This document shows positions 52,487 through 61,870 of a DNA stretch of 64,000 nucleotides, piece after piece. Source of the stretch: Roseivivax isoporae LMG 25204 (GTDB taxonomy: Bacteria > Pseudomonadota > Alphaproteobacteria > Rhodobacterales > Rhodobacteraceae); the NCBI RefSeq assembly GCF_000521865.1, contig NZ_JAME01000011.1:1-64000 (forward strand), in the 5' to 3' direction. Every line of letters starts with the position of its first letter. Position 1 is the first letter of the stretch. The notes under the pieces are model-generated. The model had not been told where the DNA came from. It worked only from the letters and a program-made list of their open reading frames with translations, and made no database searches. The position numbers and the translations under genes are program-made.

Positions 52487-53827
52487 GTGCCCGACATCCT
52501 CCTCCGCGCCGCCGCGCATGTCCTGACCATGGACGACGCGGGCTCCGAGCCCGCTGACACCGACATCCTCCTCCGCGACGGCGTGATCGCCGCCATCGGC
52601 CGCGACCTGCACGCGCCCGGCGCCGAGATCGTGCAGGCCCGCGGCTGCCTCGTGACGCCCGGCCTCGTGAACACGCATCACCACCTCTTCCAGACCCTGA
52701 CGCGCGCCGTGCCGGGCGCGCAGGACGCGGCACTCTTCGGCTGGCTGCGGACGCTCTACCCGGTCTGGGCGCGCATGGGTCCCGAGGAGCTGCGCGTCTC
52801 GGCGCTGACGGGCCTCGCCGAGCTCGCGCTCTCGGGCTGCACGCTCAGTTCCGACCACCTCTACCTCTACCCGAACGGCGCCCGGCTCGACGACACGATC
52901 GACGCCGCGCGCGAGATCGGCCTGCGCTTCCATCCGACGCGCGGCGCCATGTCGATCGGCGAGAGCGCGGGCGGCCTGCCGCCCGACTCGCTGGTCGAGG
53001 ACGAGGCCGCGATCCTCGAGGATTGCATCCGCGTGGTCGACGCCTTCCACGATGCCGCGCCCGGCGCCATGATCCGCGTGGGCATCGCGCCCTGCTCGCC
53101 CTTCTCGGTCAGCCGCGCGCTCATGCGCGACGCGGCCCTCCTCGCCCGGGACAAGGGCGTCATGCTGCACACCCACCTCGCCGAGAACGACGAGGACGTG
53201 GCCTATTCGCGCGCCACCTTCGGCTGCCGCCCCGGCGAATATGCCGAGGAACTCGGCTGGACCGGCCCGGATGTCTGGCATGCCCATTGCGTCCGCCTCG
53301 ACGCGCCCGAGATCGACCTCTTCGCCCGCACGCGCACCGGCATCGCCCATTGCCCCTGCTCGAACTGCCGCCTCGGGTCGGGCATCGCGCCGGTCCGCGC
53401 GCTGCGCGACGCGGGCGTGCCGGTGGGCCTCGGCGTCGACGGCTCGGCCTCGAACGACGCGGGCAACCTCGTGGCCGAGGCGCGCATGGCCATGCTGCTG
53501 CAGCGCGTCGCGCACGGACCCGGCGCCATGTCCGCGCGCGAGGCGCTGCGCCTGACCACCCGCGGCGGCGCCGAGGTGCTCGGCCGCGACGATCTCGGTC
53601 AGGTCGTTCCGGGCATGCGCGCCGACCTCGCCCTCTGGGACCTCACGGGCGCCGAGAGCGCGGGCAGCTGGGACCCGGCGGCGCTCCTCCTCGCGGGGCC
53701 GATGCGGGTGCGCGACCTCTTCGTCGAGGGACGCCAGGTGGTGCGCGACGGCCACCTCGCCACCCTCGACCTGCCGCGGGTCCTCGAGCGCCAGCGCGAT
53801 CTCGCCCGCGGACTCGCGCGGGCCTGA
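52487..53827 (+). CDS. 8-oxoguanine deaminase-like amidohydrolase
   Basis: The 446-residue metal-dependent deaminase has NTHHHLFQTLTRAVPGAQ (about 59-76, HxH), HTHLAEN and HAHCVRL metal ligands, and the GVDGSASND loop. The pattern is that of 8-oxoguanine deaminase/AtzB-like enzymes, which recycle oxidised guanine. The start is GTG at 52487 with GGGAG. The guanine deaminase gene is convergent with it, giving a purine-salvage pair. Confidence 0.83.
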   Translation: MPDILLRAAAHVLTMDDAGSEPADTDILLRDGVIAAIGRDLHAPGAEIVQARGCLVTPGLVNTHHHLFQTLTRAVPGAQDAALFGWLRTLYPVWARMGPEELRVSALTGLAELALSGCTLSSDHLYLYPNGARLDDTIDAAREIGLRFHPTRGAMSIGESAGGLPPDSLVEDEAAILEDCIRVVDAFHDAAPGAMIRVGIAPCSPFSVSRALMRDAALLARDKGVMLHTHLAENDEDVAYSRATFGCRPGEYAEELGWTGPDVWHAHCVRLDAPEIDLFARTRTGIAHCPCSNCRLGSGIAPVRALRDAGVPVGLGVDGSASNDAGNLVAEARMAMLLQRVAHGPGAMSAREALRLTTRGGAEVLGRDDLGQVVPGMRADLALWDLTGAESAGSWDPAALLLAGPMRVRDLFVEGRQVVRDGHLATLDLPRVLERQRDLARGLARA

Positions 53828-53856
53828 ACGTCCCGCCCTCTCCCCGGCCTCGGGGT

Positions 53857-53909
53857 CCCGTCTTCTTCTTGGCGGAAATATCCCGGGAGCGCGAGGGCAG
53901 CGCCCTCGC
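53857..53909. repeat. Probable family-specific intergenic element and 8-bp hairpin
   Basis: The stretch around 53857-53886 (containing CTTCTTCTTGGCGGAAATAT) resembles a sequence I recall as frequent in Rhodobacteraceae intergenic regions. A perfect hairpin, GCGAGGGC / GCCCTCGC with a 3-base loop, follows at 53891-53909. It lies between convergent genes. Confidence 0.35.
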
Positions 53910-53921
53910 AGGCCGGACGGC

Positions 53922-55223
53922 TCAGCCGGCGGGCGCGCGGGACACCGCCCGCCCGCCGACATAGACCTGCCGCACCGCCCGGTCGTCGCCCATCATGAGC
54001 GTCGGGAACACCTCCTCCCAGGCATCCTCCGCGCCTTCCGCGCGCTGGGCGATGGCGGGCGTCGCCGCGAGGTCGAGCACGCAGAGATCGGCCTCGTGGC
54101 CGGGCGCGATCCGGCCGATCCGGTCGCCCAGCCCGAGCGCGTCCGCCGAGCCCGCGGTGGCGAGCCACAGGAGCTCGGCAGGATGCAGCGCGAGCCCGCG
54201 CAGCTGCCCGATCTCGTAGGCCGCGGCCATGGTGCGCAGCATGGAAAAGGACGACCCGCCCCCGGTGTCGGTGGCGAGCCCGACCCGCATGCCCGCCCGC
54301 GCGAGCCCCATGTCGAACAGCCCCGAGCCGATGAAGGTGTTCGAGGTCGGGCAATGCGCCAGCGCCGCGCCGACCTCGGCCAGCCGGTCGCGCTCGCGCG
54401 CGGTCAGGTGGATCGCGTGCCCGTAGATGCCGTTCGCCCCCAGCAGCCCGAAGGCCTCGTAGGTGTCGAGGTAGTCGCGCGCCGAGGGGAAGAGCTCCGC
54501 CACCCAGGCGATCTCGTCGGTCTGCTCGCTCAGATGGGTCTGCATCGGGCAATCGGGGTGCTCGGCCCAGAGCGCCCCCAGCGCCTCGAGCTGGCCGGGG
54601 CTCGACGTGGGCGAGAAGCGCGGCGTGATGGCATAGCCCAGCCGGTCGCGCCCGTGCCAGCGGGCGATCAGCGCCTTCGACTCGTCGTAGGCGCGGCGCG
54701 GGTCGTCGCGGAGCGCCGCGGGCGCGTTGCGGTCCATGCAGGTCTTGCCAGCCACCACCCGCTGGCCGCGCGCCCGGGCCTCGGCGAAATAGGCCTCGAC
54801 GCTCTCGGGATGCGACGTGCAGAAGGTGCAGATGGTGGTGGTGCCGTGCGCCGCCGTCAGGTCGAGGTGCAGCGCCGCCACCGCGCGGGCATGGTCCGGG
54901 TCGCCGAACGCGGATTCGACCGGAAAGGTGTAGGTCTCGAGCCAGTCGATGAGCCGCTTTCCCCAGCTCGCGATCATGCGGGTCTGGGGGTAGTGCGCGT
55001 GCGCGTCGACGAAGCCCGGGCAGATCAGGTCGCGGCCGAAATCGCGGATGCGCGCCGCGGGATGCGCCGCCCGCAGGCGGTCGACAGGCCCGACCGCGGC
55101 GATCCGGCCCTCCGCCACGAGGACACCCGTCTCCGTGGCGATGCGCACCGCCTCCGGTCCCTCGGTCAGCGGGTTGCCGTCGAACAGCAGCACCCGGCCG
55201 AGCAGCAGCTCCGCCTCATCCAT
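53922..55223 (-). CDS. guaD: Guanine deaminase
   Basis: The 433-residue amidohydrolase has the guanine deaminase motif PGFVDAHAHYPQTRMIASWG (about 68-87), HLSEQTDEI, and the conserved HCPTSNTFIGSGLFD and GLATDTGGG segments. It converts guanine to xanthine. Start candidates within 15 bases are 55238 and 55223; the latter has GAGG before it. Confidence 0.92.
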   Translation of the reverse strand: MDEAELLLGRVLLFDGNPLTEGPEAVRIATETGVLVAEGRIAAVGPVDRLRAAHPAARIRDFGRDLICPGFVDAHAHYPQTRMIASWGKRLIDWLETYTFPVESAFGDPDHARAVAALHLDLTAAHGTTTICTFCTSHPESVEAYFAEARARGQRVVAGKTCMDRNAPAALRDDPRRAYDESKALIARWHGRDRLGYAITPRFSPTSSPGQLEALGALWAEHPDCPMQTHLSEQTDEIAWVAELFPSARDYLDTYEAFGLLGANGIYGHAIHLTARERDRLAEVGAALAHCPTSNTFIGSGLFDMGLARAGMRVGLATDTGGGSSFSMLRTMAAAYEIGQLRGLALHPAELLWLATAGSADALGLGDRIGRIAPGHEADLCVLDLAATPAIAQRAEGAEDAWEEVFPTLMMGDDRAVRQVYVGGRAVSRAPAG

Positions 55224-55478
55224 GCGCCTCATCCCCATCTTCCCGCGCCGATCCCTTCTTAATGACGCCCGCGGGCGCGGTAAATCTTGGGTGACCTTGC
55301 GTCATCCCCGTGGCAGGCGGCCCGCGGGCGGGGCAGGCCGGTCGCACAGGCGGTCGCGCGCGCGCGATATGCAGGCCCGGGCCTGTTGATTTCCAGAACC
55401 CTCCCCTAATGTCCAGCCGAGTCACGCGCGCCGGAACGCGGCGCCGCCGACGGGTTCACAGGCAGGGGTGGGAGTGGC

Positions 55479-56876
55479 ATGACCGAAGAACAGACCGACA
55501 TCGCGCCCGAGCCCGAGTCCGAGGACGAGGACGCCTACGTCCTGTCGCCGCGCACGATCTCCTCGATCCTCTATGCGGTCGAGGTCAACGACCGCTCGCG
55601 GCTCGTGGAGCTCCTCGAGCCGCTGCACCCGGCGGACATCGCCGACCTTCTGGAGCAGCTCAACGCCTTCGACCGGATGCGGCTCATCCGGCTCTACGGC
55701 AACGAGTTCGACGGCGAGATCCTGACCGAGCTCGACGAGGGCATCCGCGAGGAGGTCATCGGGATCCTCAATCCCAAGGTCCTCGCCGACGCGGTGCGCG
55801 AGCTCGATTCCGACGACGTGGTCGACCTGCTCGAGGATCTCGAGGACCCGCAGCGCGACGCGATCCTCGACGTGCTCGACGACCCGGACCGGATCGCCGT
55901 CGAGCAGTCGCTGACCTACCCGGAATATTCCGCCGGCCGCCTGATGCAGCGCGAGGTGGTCATGGCCCCCGAGCACTGGAACGTGGGCGAGGCCATCGAC
56001 TACATGCGCAACAATGACGACCTGCCGTCGCAGTTCTACCACATCATCCTCGTGGACCCGCGGCTGAAGCCGGTGGGCAAGGTGGCGCTGGGCAAGATCA
56101 TGTCGTCGCGGCGGTCCGTGCGGCTGCAGGACATCGCCGACGAAAGCTTCCACGTCATCCCGGTGACCCGCTACGAGGGCGACGTTGCCTATGCCTTCAA
56201 CCAGTACCACCTGATCTCGGCCCCGGTCGTGGACGAGAACGACCGGCTGGTGGGTGTCATCACCATCGACGACGCGATGATGGTACTCGACGAGGAGCAC
56301 GCCGAGGACATGCTGCGCCTCGCGGGCGTGGGCGAGGAAAGCTCGCTGTCCGACACCGTGATGGAGACGACGCGCCAGCGGTTTCCGTGGCTTGCCGTCA
56401 ACCTCGTGACGGCGGTGCTGGCCTCGCTGGTGATCGCGCAGTTCGAGACCGCCATCGCGCAGATCACCGCGCTGGCGGTGCTCATGCCCATCGTGGCGTC
56501 CATGGGCGGCAATGCCGGCACGCAGGCGCTGACGGTGGCGGTGCGCGCGCTGGCGACGCGCGACCTCACCGGGTCGAACGCGCTGCGGGTGATCCGGCGC
56601 GAGATCGCCGTGGGGCTGGTGAACGGCGCGGCCTTCGCGGTCATCATGGGGATCGTGGGCCTCGTCTGGTTCGGCTCTCTGGACCTCGGTCTGGTGATCG
56701 CCGCCGCGATGGTCATCAACCTCGTGGTGGCGGGGCTCGCGGGCATCGGCATCCCCATCGTGCTCGAGAAGGCCGGCGTCGATCCGGCGCTCGCCTCGGG
56801 CGCCTTCGTGACCACGGTGACGGACGTGGTGGGTTTCTTCGCCTTCCTCGGGCTCGCGGTGGTGGTGCTGCTGTGA
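55479..56876 (+). CDS. mgtE: Magnesium transporter MgtE
   Basis: The 465-residue protein has a cytosolic N domain (helical repeats, about 20-140), two CBS domains (about 150-275) and five C-terminal membrane helices. The MgtE signature is MPIVASMGGNAGTQALTV (about 338-355). It is a magnesium channel closed by magnesium binding in the CBS part. The GTG of the next gene overlaps the stop. No magnesium riboswitch was recognised in the 255-base leader. Confidence 0.95.
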   Translation: MTEEQTDIAPEPESEDEDAYVLSPRTISSILYAVEVNDRSRLVELLEPLHPADIADLLEQLNAFDRMRLIRLYGNEFDGEILTELDEGIREEVIGILNPKVLADAVRELDSDDVVDLLEDLEDPQRDAILDVLDDPDRIAVEQSLTYPEYSAGRLMQREVVMAPEHWNVGEAIDYMRNNDDLPSQFYHIILVDPRLKPVGKVALGKIMSSRRSVRLQDIADESFHVIPVTRYEGDVAYAFNQYHLISAPVVDENDRLVGVITIDDAMMVLDEEHAEDMLRLAGVGEESSLSDTVMETTRQRFPWLAVNLVTAVLASLVIAQFETAIAQITALAVLMPIVASMGGNAGTQALTVAVRALATRDLTGSNALRVIRREIAVGLVNGAAFAVIMGIVGLVWFGSLDLGLVIAAAMVINLVVAGLAGIGIPIVLEKAGVDPALASGAFVTTVTDVVGFFAFLGLAVVVLL

Positions 56877-57430
56877 CGCTGGCCGAGGACAAGCGCGCGG
56901 CGCGGAAGGCGGCCTTTGCCCGCCGCGCCGCGGCCTTCGAGGCGCGCCTGCCCGGTGCCGCCGACCGGCTGGCCGAGGTCCTGTCCGCCCATCGCGGCGC
57001 GACCGTGGCCGGGTACCTGCCGATCCGGACCGAGATCGACCCGCTGCCGGCCATGGTCCGCGCCGCGGCGCACGGGCCGGTGGCGGTGCCGCTCATCGAC
57101 GGGCCGGGACGGCCGCTGCGCTTTGCGCGCTGGAGCCCGGGGATCGAGATGGTCGAGGGGCCGTTCGGCACGCGCACCCCGGTCGCGCCCGAGATCGTCG
57201 AACCCGACGTGCTGATCGTGCCGCTCGTGGCGTTCACCCGCGGCGGCGCGCGGCTCGGCTATGGCGGGGGGTTCTACGACCGGACGCTCGCGCTCCTGCG
57301 GGCGCGCCGGCCGACCCGCGCCATCGGGTTCGCCTTTGCCGCGCAGGAGGCCGAGAGCCTGCCCGTCGACGACACCGACGCTCCGCTCGACCTGGTCGTG
57401 ACCGAGGCCGAGATCATCCTGCCCGCCTGA
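56873..57430 (+). CDS. fau: 5-formyltetrahydrofolate cyclo-ligase
   Basis: The 185-residue protein has the ATP-dependent cyclo-ligase motif GARLGYGGGFYDRTLA (about 125-140) and basic N-terminus (DKRAARKAAFARR). It rescues 5-formyl-THF to 5,10-methenyl-THF. The GTG start overlaps the mgtE stop (GTGA), so it is translationally coupled to mgtE. Confidence 0.92.
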   Translation: MTLAEDKRAARKAAFARRAAAFEARLPGAADRLAEVLSAHRGATVAGYLPIRTEIDPLPAMVRAAAHGPVAVPLIDGPGRPLRFARWSPGIEMVEGPFGTRTPVAPEIVEPDVLIVPLVAFTRGGARLGYGGGFYDRTLALLRARRPTRAIGFAFAAQEAESLPVDDTDAPLDLVVTEAEIILPA

Positions 57431-57501
57431 GCGCGGGGCAGGGGAACCCTTTGGCTCCGTCGCGCGATGATCTCGCGACCCCTCGATCCGCCGGAGCCGC
57501 C

Positions 57502-58257
57502 ATGTCCTGCACCTGTCACGCGCCGCTGACCCGCCGCCGCCTGCTGACCGGGGCGGCGGCCCTGCCGCTCGCCACGCTGCCCGCCGCCTGCGACCGCGCG
57601 GCGGTGCTGGTCTCCGAGGAACAGGCGGCCGAGATGGGGGCCGCGGCCTGGGCCGAGATCCGCGGCTCGGTGCCCGAGAGCCGCGACGCAGCCTTCCGCG
57701 AGACGGTGGCGTCGCTGTCCCAGCGCCTGATCGGCGCCGCCGGCAGCGATCCGGCCGCATGGGAGGTCGTCGCCTTCGAGTCGCCCGAGGTCAACGCCTT
57801 CGCGCTGCCGGGCGGGCGGATCGGCGTCTTCCGCGGGCTCTACGACCTCGCCGAGACGCCGGCGGAACTGGCCGCGGTCATCGGCCACGAGATCGGGCAC
57901 CTGCAGGCCGACCATGCCCGCGAGCGCATGGGCAACGCGGTGGCCCAGGGCGTGCTGCAGCGCATGGTGGCGTTCCTCCTGCGGCAGGGTGACATCCAGT
58001 TCGACGAGGAGATCATGGCGGCGCTGGGCCTTGGCCTGCGCTACGGGCTGGCACTGCCCTATGGCCGCGCGCAAGAGCTCGAGGCCGACCGGCTGGGCGT
58101 CGCCCTGATGCGGGAGGCGGATCTCGATACGCAGGCGGCGATCCGTCTCTGGCAGCGGATGCAGGCGGCCCAGCGGGGCGGGCCGCCGGCGATGCTCGCC
58201 ACGCACCCCGCGCCCGAGACGCGCATCCGCGAGCTGCAGGAGATCATCGGGACCTGA
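57502..58257 (+). CDS. M48-family metalloprotease, lipoprotein
   Basis: The 251-residue protein has an RRRLLTG stretch, a hydrophobic segment and lipobox LPAAC, so it is probably an exported lipoprotein, possibly Tat-dependent. The zinc motif HEIGHLQADHA is followed by the third ligand region (ELEADRLG). It is related to BepA/LoiP-type envelope quality-control proteases. The start has GGAG. Confidence 0.88.
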   Translation: MSCTCHAPLTRRRLLTGAAALPLATLPAACDRAAVLVSEEQAAEMGAAAWAEIRGSVPESRDAAFRETVASLSQRLIGAAGSDPAAWEVVAFESPEVNAFALPGGRIGVFRGLYDLAETPAELAAVIGHEIGHLQADHARERMGNAVAQGVLQRMVAFLLRQGDIQFDEEIMAALGLGLRYGLALPYGRAQELEADRLGVALMREADLDTQAAIRLWQRMQAAQRGGPPAMLATHPAPETRIRELQEIIGT

Positions 58258-58265
58258 GCGCCGCT

Positions 58266-58616
58266 TCAGCCGTCGCCGCAGCGGGTCAGGGCGCGCTCGA
58301 GGATGTTGCGGGTGGTCTCGTCACCGCCCACCACGTAGGCGTCGAACATCAGCGCGCGGCCGGGCGCCTCGGCAGCGATGTAGGCGTCGACGCCGGCGGT
58401 ATCGCCGGTCTCCGCGATCGCCTTTGCGCGCCAGGCGGCGGCATCCTCGCGCGCGGCCTTGGCGCCGTCGAGATAGGCCGAGGCCTCGGCGTAGCGGGCA
58501 TAGCCGGTCCAGAGGGCCGCGCATTCCGCGGCGGCGTTGCCCTCGACCGAGGCGGCCGCGGGCAGAAGGTGCAGAAGCAGCGCCGCGGGGGCGAGGGTCG
58601 CCGCCCGGGGTGTCAC
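58266..58616 (-). CDS. Exported hypothetical protein
   Basis: The 116-residue protein has a signal peptide (about 1-23) and a helical, Ala-rich mature part with cysteines (AAECAALW and the C-terminal TRCGDG). The GTG start overlaps the cobS stop (GTGA), so it is expressed with cobS. No family was recognised. In related genomes cobT is usually next to cobS; here this small gene follows instead. Confidence 0.65.
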   Translation of the reverse strand: MTPRAATLAPAALLLHLLPAAASVEGNAAAECAALWTGYARYAEASAYLDGAKAAREDAAAWRAKAIAETGDTAGVDAYIAAEAPGRALMFDAYVVGGDETTRNILERALTRCGDG

Positions 58617-59608
58617 CGGATCGCGAGGCGCGCCGCGCTTTCGGGCAGTTCCTCGTCGAAGCAGCGCTGATAGAACTCCGCGACCGTCGACCGCTCGAGC
58701 TCGTCGCACTTGTTCAGGAACGACACGCGGAAGGCGTAGCCGATGTCCTTGAAGATCTCGGCGTTCTGCGCCCAGGCGATCACCGTCCGCGGCGACATGA
58801 CCGTCGAGAGGTCGCCGTTCATGAATGCGGTGCGCGAGAGGTCCGCCACCGTCACCATCTGACGGATCTGCCGACGGCCCTTTTCCGTGTTGTAATGCGG
58901 GCACTTCGACAGGACGATCGCCGTCTCGGCGTCGATCGACAGGTAGTTCAGCGTCGCGACCAGCGACCAGCGGTCCATCTGGCCCTGGTTGATCTGCTGG
59001 GTGCCGTGATAAAGGCCCGTCGTGTCCCCGAGGCCCACCGTGTTGGCCGTGGCGAAGATGCGGAAATAGGGATGCGGGTGGATCACCTCGTTCTGGTCGA
59101 GCAGCGTCAGCTTGCCGTCGACCTCGAGCACGCGCTGGATCACGAACATCACGTCGGCGCGGCCGGCATCGTATTCGTCGAACACGATCGCGGTCGGATT
59201 CCGCAGCGCCCAGGGCAGGATGCCCTCCTGGAACTCGGTCACCTGCATGCCGTTCTTGAGCTTGATCGCGTCCTTGCCGATGAGATCGATCCGGCTGATG
59301 TGGCTGTCGAGGTTCACGCGCACGCAGGGCCAGTTGAGGCGCGCTGCCACCTGTTCGATATGGGTCGACTTGCCCGTGCCGTGATAGCCCTGGATCATCA
59401 CGCGGCGGTTGTTGCGGAACCCCGCGAGGATCGCCATCGTCGTGTCGGGATCGAACTTGTACGTGCTGTCGACGTCCGGCACCCGTTCGGTCCGCTCGGG
59501 GAAGCCGTGCACGGTCATGTCGGTGTCGATGCCGAAAACCTCGCGGACCGAGATCTCCTCGGTCGGCTTGGCGTTGATGTCGATCGCGCCGTCCGCCATG
59601 TCGTTCAT
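58613..59608 (-). CDS. cobS: Cobaltochelatase subunit CobS
   Basis: The 331-residue AAA ATPase of aerobic cobalamin synthesis has Walker A YHGTGKST (near 75), Walker [11 protein letters not shown] and the [13 protein letters not shown] sensor. With CobN and CobT it inserts cobalt into hydrogenobyrinate diamide. The start at 59608 has GAGAGG. It supports B12 production for NrdJ. The small exported protein gene overlaps its end. Confidence 0.95.
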   Translation of the reverse strand: MNDMADGAIDINAKPTEEISVREVFGIDTDMTVHGFPERTERVPDVDSTYKFDPDTTMAILAGFRNNRRVMIQGYHGTGKSTHIEQVAARLNWPCVRVNLDSHISRIDLIGKDAIKLKNGMQVTEFQEGILPWALRNPTAIVFDEYDAGRADVMFVIQRVLEVDGKLTLLDQNEVIHPHPYFRIFATANTVGLGDTTGLYHGTQQINQGQMDRWSLVATLNYLSIDAETAIVLSKCPHYNTEKGRRQIRQMVTVADLSRTAFMNGDLSTVMSPRTVIAWAQNAEIFKDIGYAFRVSFLNKCDELERSTVAEFYQRCFDEELPESAARLAIR

Positions 59609-59790
59609 GCCTCTCTCGCCGTCCTGCGCGCCACAAGGGGGCGGCGCGCGTCGCGCCCGTGGTGCAACATATCTCGGAGAGGGGCAAGGGGAAGCGTTGC
59701 GCGCATCCGGGCCCCATGCCACAAGGTCCGGGCGCGGGCCGCCTTTGCTCCCGCCGCAGTCGCAAGCGCGGATCGGACGGACCGGACGGG

Positions 59791-60339
59791 ATGACCCCTC
59801 AGGAGGAAATCGAGGAACTTCTGGCACGGATCGCCATGGGCGATCGCAAGGCGTTCTCGGCGCTATACGACCGGACATCGGCCAAGCTCTACGGCATCTG
59901 CCTGCGCGTTCTCGGCGACCGCGCCGAGGCGGAGGAGGCGCTGCAGGAGGCGTTCATCCGCGTCTGGAACCGCGCCGACCTCTACCGCGTGAACGGCTTC
60001 TCGCCGATGACCTGGCTCATCACGCTGACGCGCAACATCGCCATCGACCGCCGCAGGCGCAGCCGCGCCGCGAAGCCGGCCGAGGCGCTGGACGTGGCCG
60101 ACACGATGCCCGACACCGCGCCCGGCCCCGAGGCGCAGGCGGCGCTCGCCTCCGAGACCGAGCGCCTGCACGGATGCATGCGGGAGCTTCCGCCCGACCG
60201 TGCAGAGATGGTGCGTCGCGCCTATCTCGAGGGACACACCTACGCCGAGCTGTCCGAGGCCACCGGCGTCAAGCTCAACACCGTGCGCACGTGGCTTCGG
60301 CGCGCACTGATCCAGCTCAGGGACTGCCTGGCCAGATGA
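59791..60339 (+). CDS. ECF sigma factor, SigK type
   Basis: The 182-residue sigma factor has region 2 ([39 protein letters not shown]) and region 4 ([20 protein letters not shown]). It overlaps the anti-sigma gene (ATGA), which marks a paired switch. It probably drives the adjacent envelope-stress genes and its own operon. Confidence 0.92.
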   Translation: MTPQEEIEELLARIAMGDRKAFSALYDRTSAKLYGICLRVLGDRAEAEEALQEAFIRVWNRADLYRVNGFSPMTWLITLTRNIAIDRRRRSRAAKPAEALDVADTMPDTAPGPEAQAALASETERLHGCMRELPPDRAEMVRRAYLEGHTYAELSEATGVKLNTVRTWLRRALIQLRDCLAR

Positions 60340-61046
60340 CCGACCGCGAGGACATGGCGACTGACCCTGCAGGGGGCGATGACCGCGCCCTCGCGGCGGA
60401 GTACGTCCTGGGCCTCCTGTCGGAGGCCGAGACGGCCGCGTTCGAGGCGCGCCTCGCCGCCGAACCCGCGCTCGAGGCCGAGGTGGTGACCTGGACCGAG
60501 TACTTCGCCTCGCTCGCGGGCGAGGTGCCCGAGACCGTGCCGCCCGCGGGCCTGCGCCGCCGGATCGAGGCGCGGGCCTTCGGCGCGCCCGCCGAGGACC
60601 GCCGCCCGTTCTGGCGCATGCTGGTGCCCTACGGGCTCGGCGGTGTCGCGGCGGCACTCGTGGTGTGGGCGGCGCTGACCTTCGGCATCCTGAACATGGG
60701 CGGGGCAGAGCCGCTCTACGTGGCCGATGCCTCGGTCACGGGCGGCGATCTCGTCGTGCATATCGGCTATTTCGAGGACGCGGGCGAACTGCTGGTGATC
60801 CGCGAGGCGGGCGAGGTGCCCGCCGGCAGCGACATCGAGCTGTGGCTGATCCAGGGCGAGGCGGCGCCGGTCTCGCTGGGGCTCCTGCCGCAGGTCGAGG
60901 ACCGCGTGCGCTACGACATGCCCGCCGACCTCGCCGCGCTCCTGCCCGGCGCGACCTTCGCGATCAGCCAGGAGCCGCCGGGCGGCTCGCCGCTCGGGAC
61001 CCCGACCGGGCCCGTGCTCGCCACCGCGCCGGTCACGCCTTATTGA
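60336..61046 (+). CDS. Anti-sigma factor, RskA type
   Basis: The 236-residue protein has an N-terminal sigma-binding helical part (LAAEYVLGLLSEAETAAFEARL), one membrane helix (about 93-115) and a C-terminal periplasmic RskA domain ending in GPVLATAPVTPY. It holds the upstream sigma factor until proteolysis or redox change frees it. It lacks the zinc motif HxxxCxxC. Confidence 0.9.
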   Translation: MTDREDMATDPAGGDDRALAAEYVLGLLSEAETAAFEARLAAEPALEAEVVTWTEYFASLAGEVPETVPPAGLRRRIEARAFGAPAEDRRPFWRMLVPYGLGGVAAALVVWAALTFGILNMGGAEPLYVADASVTGGDLVVHIGYFEDAGELLVIREAGEVPAGSDIELWLIQGEAAPVSLGLLPQVEDRVRYDMPADLAALLPGATFAISQEPPGGSPLGTPTGPVLATAPVTPY

Positions 61047-61150
61047 TCGCGCATGCGCGACGCAGGCGGAAACCCACCGCCTGACCCCTCCGTGGCTTGG
61101 AGCGATCCCCCCGTTTCGGGCCGGGACGCATCCAAGGAGGAGAAAGACCC

Positions 61151-61711
61151 ATGACCCTCGGAAAGATCGGTCTCGTCGCGGCCGCCGCGCTCATCGCCGG
61201 TGCCGCCCACGCGCAGGACAACCCGCAGGTCGGCGGCGCCGACATGTTCGCCGACCGCACCATCGTCGAGAACGCGGTGAACTCGCCCGTGCACACCACG
61301 CTCGTGGCGGCGGTGCAGCAGGCCGGGCTCGTGGACACGCTGAACTCGGCCGGGCCGTTCACCGTTTTCGCACCGACCGACGACGCGTTCGGCATGCTGT
61401 CCGACGACAGCCTCTCGGCGCTCATGATGGACGAGAACCGCGAGCAGCTCGCGCAGATCCTGACCTGCCACGTCGTGGCGACCAACGCGCTGTCCGACGC
61501 CATCGCCGGCATGATCGCCGATGACGGCGGCATGCACCCGGTTCCGACCGTGGGCGGATGCACGCTGCAGGCGCGGATGTCGGGCGGCACGATCACCCTG
61601 ACCGACGAGAACGGGCGCGAGGCGACGGTGACCGTGGCCGACGTGCGCCAGTCGAACGGCGTGATCCACGTGATCGACCGCGTTCTGCTGCCGGCGGGGC
61701 AGGCGGGCTGA
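61151..61711 (+). CDS. Fasciclin-domain exported protein
   Basis: The 186-residue protein has a signal peptide (about 1-21, AHAQD) and one FAS1 domain with GPFTVFAPTDDAFGML and the C-terminal NGVIHVIDRVLLP. FAS1 proteins act in adhesion or binding. AAGGAGG precedes the start. Its place after the sigma/anti-sigma pair suggests it is a target of that sigma factor. Confidence 0.93.
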   Translation: MTLGKIGLVAAAALIAGAAHAQDNPQVGGADMFADRTIVENAVNSPVHTTLVAAVQQAGLVDTLNSAGPFTVFAPTDDAFGMLSDDSLSALMMDENREQLAQILTCHVVATNALSDAIAGMIADDGGMHPVPTVGGCTLQARMSGGTITLTDENGREATVTVADVRQSNGVIHVIDRVLLPAGQAG

Positions 61712-61767
61712 CGGCCCGGCCCTTAACGCGGCGGGCCTGAAGCCCCATCTTGGGAAGCGGACGCCCC

Positions 61768-61804
61768 GGCCTCCCCCCGTCCTCGCGCGGGGCGGGGGGA
61801 GGCC
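61768..61804. repeat. 12-bp GC inverted repeat
   Basis: GGCCTCCCCCCG and its perfect complement CGGGGGGAGGCC enclose 13 bases, between the fasciclin and msrB genes. No T run follows. It may stabilise or punctuate the mRNA. Confidence 0.5.
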
Positions 61805-61870
61805 GATCCCGGGCGGATATCGAGGCGACGGGCCGTGCGCCGGACCCCGCGCCGGAACTGGAGGTTCGAC

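Noticed and set aside
55224-55478. Magnesium riboswitch before mgtE
   Set aside because: No M-box or similar conserved structure was recognised in the leader.
57431-57501. 6S RNA next to the 5-FTHF cyclo-ligase gene
   Set aside because: The gap is only about 70 bases, too short for 6S RNA.
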